Source of the DNA: Opisthorchis felineus | Lineage: Eukaryota > Platyhelminthes > Trematoda > Opisthorchiida > Opisthorchiidae | Assembly (NCBI GenBank): GCA_004794785.1 | Contig: SJOL01005865.1 | Span: 675,901-739,900, forward strand | Length of the DNA stretch: 64,000 nt | Direction of reading: 5' to 3' | Part shown: positions 41,501 to 47,500 of the stretch, piece after piece | Position numbering within the stretch: the first letter of the stretch is position 1 | Layout of the letters: each line of letters opens with the position of its first letter | Position numbers and translations under genes: made by a program | The notes under the pieces: generated by a model | Database searches by the model: none | What the model saw: only the letters and a program-made list of their open reading frames with translations | Told to the model about the DNA's origin: nothing

Positions 41501-44500
41501 TTACTTCAACCGGCGTGACGCATTATCACTAGCCGAAGGATGCCTCTTATTTTCAGAACGTGTTGTCATTCCAAATGAGTTGCAACCGGCCGTACTGAAT
41601 CAGTTTCATAAGGGGCACCCAGGAACAAACAGGATGAAGGCCCTTGCTCGGAGTCTACTGACCTCTGATGGACTCCCAGATTGGGCAAGTCTCCAAATCT
41701 TACCTGCGGTGTGGTGAAGTATCCGAGTCACCCGTGAAAACCTACCTACGGTCGTGTCAGCAACCGACCAAACCTTGGTCTCGTCTTCACATTGACTATG
41801 CAGGTCCAGTTGGTGGCAGACACTTTCTGGTGTTCGACGCCTACAGCAAGTGGCCGGAAATTCTTCCAATGAATAGCCCCACAACTGCCACTACAGTCCT
41901 GGAACTCCGAAGATTACTAAGTCGCTTTGGAACACCAGAAACTATTGTACCCGACAACGACAGTCAGTTCCCATCGTCCGCGTTCTCAGAGGTTTGTCGG
42001 GAATATGGAATAATTCATATCCGCTCGCCGCCGTTTCATCCGTAGTCGAATGGCCAAGCGGAACGCTTCGCTTACACTCTGAAGCGTGCACTTCAGAAGT
42101 CCAAAGGGAAGGGACCGACGGAGGAGATTTTGAAAAGGTTCCTGCGGGTATATCGGGCAACGCCAAACCCAAATTCGCCTGATGTAGTGTCATCAGGAGA
42201 AGCACTGCTCCGACGGAAGCTTCCTACTCCACATAACGCTACCCGGCGACAGAAAAAACAATTGAGTCAACCGGTATTATGGCGCAACCGCACGCTCCTT
42301 CAGCGAAGGCCAGAGAGTGTTGGTTCGTGACTACAGCGGCAGACACCCTGAGTGGATTCCAGGACACATTCTTCGCCGGCGCGGCAAAGTGCCCTACGAG
42401 AATTAAGTTGGCCCAGCCAGGTGGATCCGGCACAAGAACCAAATCCGCCCGACTAATGTGCAGATCTTGCCAGCCGAAACGAGTGAGTTGAGTCTAGAGA
42501 TACTCCTAGGCACTTTTGATCTCGGCAGCATCCCAGAAAATCGATCAGCTGCTCCGTCGGAGGCCCAGTCCAAGCATGCATTACGACGCGATGCTGGACA
42601 GACAGGATCCGCAAACCAGTGAGGCCAATGCAGATAAACTCCCGAATTCAAAGCTACGTCAACAAAATTCAACGGGGAGTTGTTAGGTGGAATTCCGCAC
42701 CGATACCGCTTTACCGCTCGCAGTTAAACGTCACTACGGCCAAGAAGCCTATCCCGCACGAGGTTGGCCAAAAGATCAGACCGCTTGCCGGTCCAACATC
42801 AAGGCGAGCTCTGATTAGCCGAAAGTCTGGACACAACAGCCAATCATGATCCAGTATCCGTCGAATGCCGGTTGCCAATGCCGCATCCACAAGGCGCAAG
42901 AATTTTCAGAATGTTGTCACCGCATACACTTTACATACGATGCACTGTACATGTGTTTTTGACCTGGTCTTTGACTTTCATACACATTGTGCACCTTTGG
43001 TGGTTGTTCTGACGGGGACCCTAGATTGGAAGGTTCAGACCGAGAAGTAAGCTGAAAAAATACCGTTATTACACATCGTCTCATCCAGTATGGGCATCCG
43101 ACGGTGGTTCGAAGCCGACCTCTGCATCACGACTTCACTGTTCTGGTTATTCTGATTCATCAACAATTACGCCCGTACGTACCACCTCATTGCAGCCAGC
43201 TAACGCGTGATATACCATGAACTCATAGACGATCAAATGCTTGGATCCGCTAATGTTTTCGGACGGGAAGGATCAAGTTTCAACTCATAGAGTAAGACTA
43301 CTTTTACAGCTGCCTTGTGCATACGGATCTTTAGATTACTTAAATTCCATTTCTGACGCCATGACGCAAATTCGCAAATGCTGCTCGCGCCCTGAAAATG
43401 CGTGAATTGACTTCTGTCACACCAGAGTCGCGGACTGTGCAGCAGCTGCAGTTGTGGCAGACAGGTAAGCCGGTCAACAAAATCAGGTTCTCATCCCGGA
43501 ATTTTAAGAGACCTCTACAACCCAACTTCGGAGGAAGATATGTTATCACTGCAGATAGAACCGTCTGCATGTTCTGAAACTTCCCATTCACATGAGAAAT
43601 ACGCATGAAATACGTATGAAATCAATACCCAACTTGAAGAGCATGGAAGCGAAATGAACGGTTAACCCTAAAAATCCTGAATGCTCAGTAACTCAAAGCT
43701 GGCATACTTCAGCTGCTTTGCACCGCGGTTGTCCACCGTAAGTTGGAGCGATCGAGAACACGAAAGCTTTTGGAAAAGCCGCGACAAACTATAGGGTCCC
43801 GAAGATAACAAAAGCAACGAAGTTAAAAACTCACTTGTGGTACTCCTTGTCGTGCTGGAATACGAAATCTGGATCGAAGTTACCGGTTTCACGGGCCAAC
43901 CGCTTGCGGCGCTTCACTCGTTCACCCAAGGCCTGACTATGGCTTCCGATAGCGTCATCCCACGTCCGCTCTTCAATGGCTTTCTCAGCTGACTTCCCGG
44001 ATGCAACAGTACCGGTAGGATAATTCACAGTCCATTGCTGTAAGTCCTCTACCTCATTTTTCCGTCGTCTTCCTGTGAAGTGAGAATGAAGGGATAATCT
44101 GTAAGATGCACGAAGCTACTGAACTAGTTTTCCAAGTCACATGACACGTACATTGTAAGACAAACAATTACGAACGTACAATATAAGAGGGATGGGACTG
44201 CTCATCCATTGGGTTCAGTGTATAACCGATCACAAAGTAAACTACCAAATACCTATCTGAGGGCGGTCGCGGAAAACAAACTCTGATGCGATCCTGTTTT
44301 CAAGAGCATAAAAGGATGAAATTGATGAGGAACTTCTTGGAAGTGAACCTGCGTTCGTGGGAAAGGCGATAGGAGGGGAACTAAAATTACCCATCAGGAA
44401 AATACTACACTACTTTGTTACTCCTACCCACAAAAACACCAAGATGCTATTTTTATCCACGCTAATTTATGCTATTTTGCCACTGCTGCTACGGCAACTG

Positions 44501-47500
44501 CAGCACCGAAATCGCTTCCTCCATGTTCATCTAGTCACCCATGACAAGCATCAGCTCGAGAACTACATTCTTCCTCACTACTCCCCAGGACTGCAGGCCA
44601 CAGAAATTCCCTTATACCTTCTATCGTCAAATCTTCACCACGATGGTTGCATTTATCTATCCAAACTTCCACAATACTCCACACTTGTGTTTTAATTGTA
44701 TTGGGGTATTTTAAGCACGATTTGTCCCATCATGTTTGTAACCCATTTATTGTCCAGCAATATTTTGCAAAAAAATTCAACCTGAAAGCGCTCACGGCTG
44801 CTAGGATAACAGGTATCCCGAAAAACGTCGACAAATGCCAGTTGATTTTTTTCATTTAGTCCGCGAATAAACATTGAATCCGATGATGAAATTTCGGAGC
44901 CCAAGTCCATGAAATATTCTCACATCTCAAAAATAATGCAATCAGACAAGCCGTCACTGGAAAACTAAAATATTTACTCCATTATAAAAAAACGTTTAGC
45001 TGTAACACCCTTTCGGTGCCTAACTGCCATGCCGAAGGAAGCACGAGGGCTGGGATACTGCCAGGTTGCCCAAGCCTAGACAGGGGAAGTCGAGAGGCAG
45101 AGGTCGGGTTCGAACCACGGACCTTCCGGTCAGTAAATTCGCGCTCTAATCACTAAGCGATCTCGCCCCCTTACTTCATAATGAACAGCCACTTGATGAG
45201 CAAAGCAGTCACGTAACAGATAACTGTGGTCTACCAAGTCCCGTAAAGAATGCTTTCTATTTAGAGCTACATCCAACATGTTACATGATGTTTCGAATGC
45301 TGATTGAACATTCAGAGGTATGGAATCCCAGAATGCTTGTGGTGGGCTAGCACCCGATCTCTCCATCCACTCTTTCCTTTCTTCACTTTCAAGCTTTTAA
45401 TATAATTACAGAAATTTCATGGCTGTACGGTAGTGAAGCGTCAGTATAAACAATGATGTTGTAGTCTGATAAAACAGTAATCCAAACAAACAATGGTTCC
45501 CGTAAGTACTCATTATCGTAGCAAAGCGAATATTGGGTCGAGACGCACATAAGCATGAGCAATCGCCCGAGTACTGGGAAGTGAAAGCAAAATGCGTTCG
45601 GTAGCAAACTGCTGCATGTACGTACCTACTAGACGTACTTCTTCGTATGTCAGAGGATCATTTGCCAAGTAGAGTCCTCTTCGCCCAGGAGAGGACCAAT
45701 AAATGATCAGTCTGACTTAGCAACGAAGCATGAAACCTTTAACAGTTAACCCAGTCGCGTTGGTAACTGCCGTCTCCCCGAGTGGGGACCGCGGGACGAG
45801 ATAAACCAATTATTGACCCTGATAAACATGGCTATCATGCAGCCAATGGCGGCCTGGCATCAAAGCTATCGCCTTCACTGAGTAGCTCACTCCTTGCCAC
45901 ACTGGACAAACAGAACCGTTTAACGTTAATGAATTGATTGGGCCATCGCCTCCAACGCGTGCCTCTCATTCGCTCATTCTCTTTATCTTCGGTGAACGGA
46001 GCTGTAGCGGCTGGAACCAGTGAGGTTCGGGACACGGTTTGTGAGCTGAAAAAAAATTGAACCGAACCGTACTTAGCCTCCACCATGCCTGCGGATGTGT
46101 CAGTTTCCTGGTAGCCACGCATGCAGTTCTCGAGACCTAATTATCGAGCACTGGGACCAGGTATATACCGGATAGGGTGTGAAAATACTGCTTCAACGGT
46201 GCGTACACAGCACAAAAGCTTAGTTGGAGATGAGAGTAAGATGGACTTCATCAGTAAATTTCTCTTTATCGTCCACTATGGTCCAACAGCCCCGCGTACT
46301 GCTAGGTAGGCCGGCTACGCCCTCCCGAAGGACTGTACGACAAAGATGGGCCGTGACGTGAGGAGGGTTGTGACTGGCGTACCTTCGCCTGGCAGCCCAC
46401 CGAACAAAAGCGCTCAATTAATACAGGTATCCCCGGAAAGCCGTCTGCAAACAATTGGCGAGATGCACTCAACTGCAAATTACAATGGTGCGCAGCAAGT
46501 TCAGTTGGAGAGCTTCAGTTGAGGTTCTCGTTAACACCAAGTTAATTCCCAAATCAGTGTAGCTCCCCAATTGCGTTGTGTTCAAGTAAGCCATGAGGCT
46601 GTTGGAAACTGGGGGGACTACGCCTATCTCGTGAGCCCCAAGAAGGAAGAAACCGACTGTGGGTTGTCAATGAGTTTCCAACAATTTTGTGAGAATTATC
46701 AAGAAAATACCGTCTACACTTCTTAGACTACTTCAGCCCAAAACAGGTTACTATAATCTGAGTGGCACAAGGGGGACAATGCATGGAGACGAAGATGGTA
46801 GGCCGGGGAAAAAGATTGGTTTCCTGATATACTGGCAAGATACGTGTTGCAGATTCAAACCTTGAGAAGCAAGGGAGCTCCCCATCATTTTCGTCGACGA
46901 TAGTAACTCACGAGTCAAAGTTAGCAATTAAATGAAATAGAGTAACCGAGACAACTGATAAGCATCACAGGCCAGCTGTTTTGTGCCTCGATTAAAAGCT
47001 AGAGGTATCATCCAGAAAACAAGTGTGATAAAGGTTCCACCTGTATGGAAGGTGAATGCAAATTCAGGCAACCCTACTAACGAAGTAGCTCCCACGGACA
47101 ATGGGATAAATAACCAATACGTGGGGTAATTTGACTGAAAATTCGCACTTGAGATGTCCTGTCAATAACCTGGTGTATAGAAAAAATGTTCGGAAGAATG
47201 AGACTTGCCTGGGGCTGTCTCAGGAGACAGTTATGTTTTGCTAAACCATTCATGAAAAACGAACGCCAAATAAGAGCTGAGAGAAACAGACAGAACTAGG
47301 TATGGCACTTACGTCTTCTCAGAGGTGCTGTTGCCTTTCGTTTCCAGAGGGCCTGTGGGTTGTTCGTGCTGGCTGACCGATCACCAGATTCTGTCCGGAT
47401 ATTTGATCGCCGAGCTTGCGGTTGTGGAATTTGCACTGTTGATTGACCCGGTCCAGCTAAATAGCTGGCTAGCCCCATCGGGACGTGATGAGTACCCATG

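Larger units (their letters stand above)
38607..43073 (+). mobile_element. Degenerate Ty3/gypsy LTR retrotransposon (CsRn1-like)
   Basis: A 4.5-kb element lies in NIPBL intron 4, antisense to the gene. Two related LTRs starting TGTTAGG and ending TTATTACA flank gag-like, reverse transcriptase, RNase H and integrase regions in that order, the Ty3 order. All coding regions contain stops or frameshifts, the reverse transcriptase active site is lost, and part of RNase H is deleted, so it is inactive. Similarity to the trematode CsRn1 group is from memory of the family. Confidence 0.9.
44073..47312. other. NIPBL intron 3
   Basis: It contains SINE copy 3, the unassigned segment at 45172-45366 and a short relative of the 73-bp insert. 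The rest shows nothing assignable. Confidence 0.6.
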
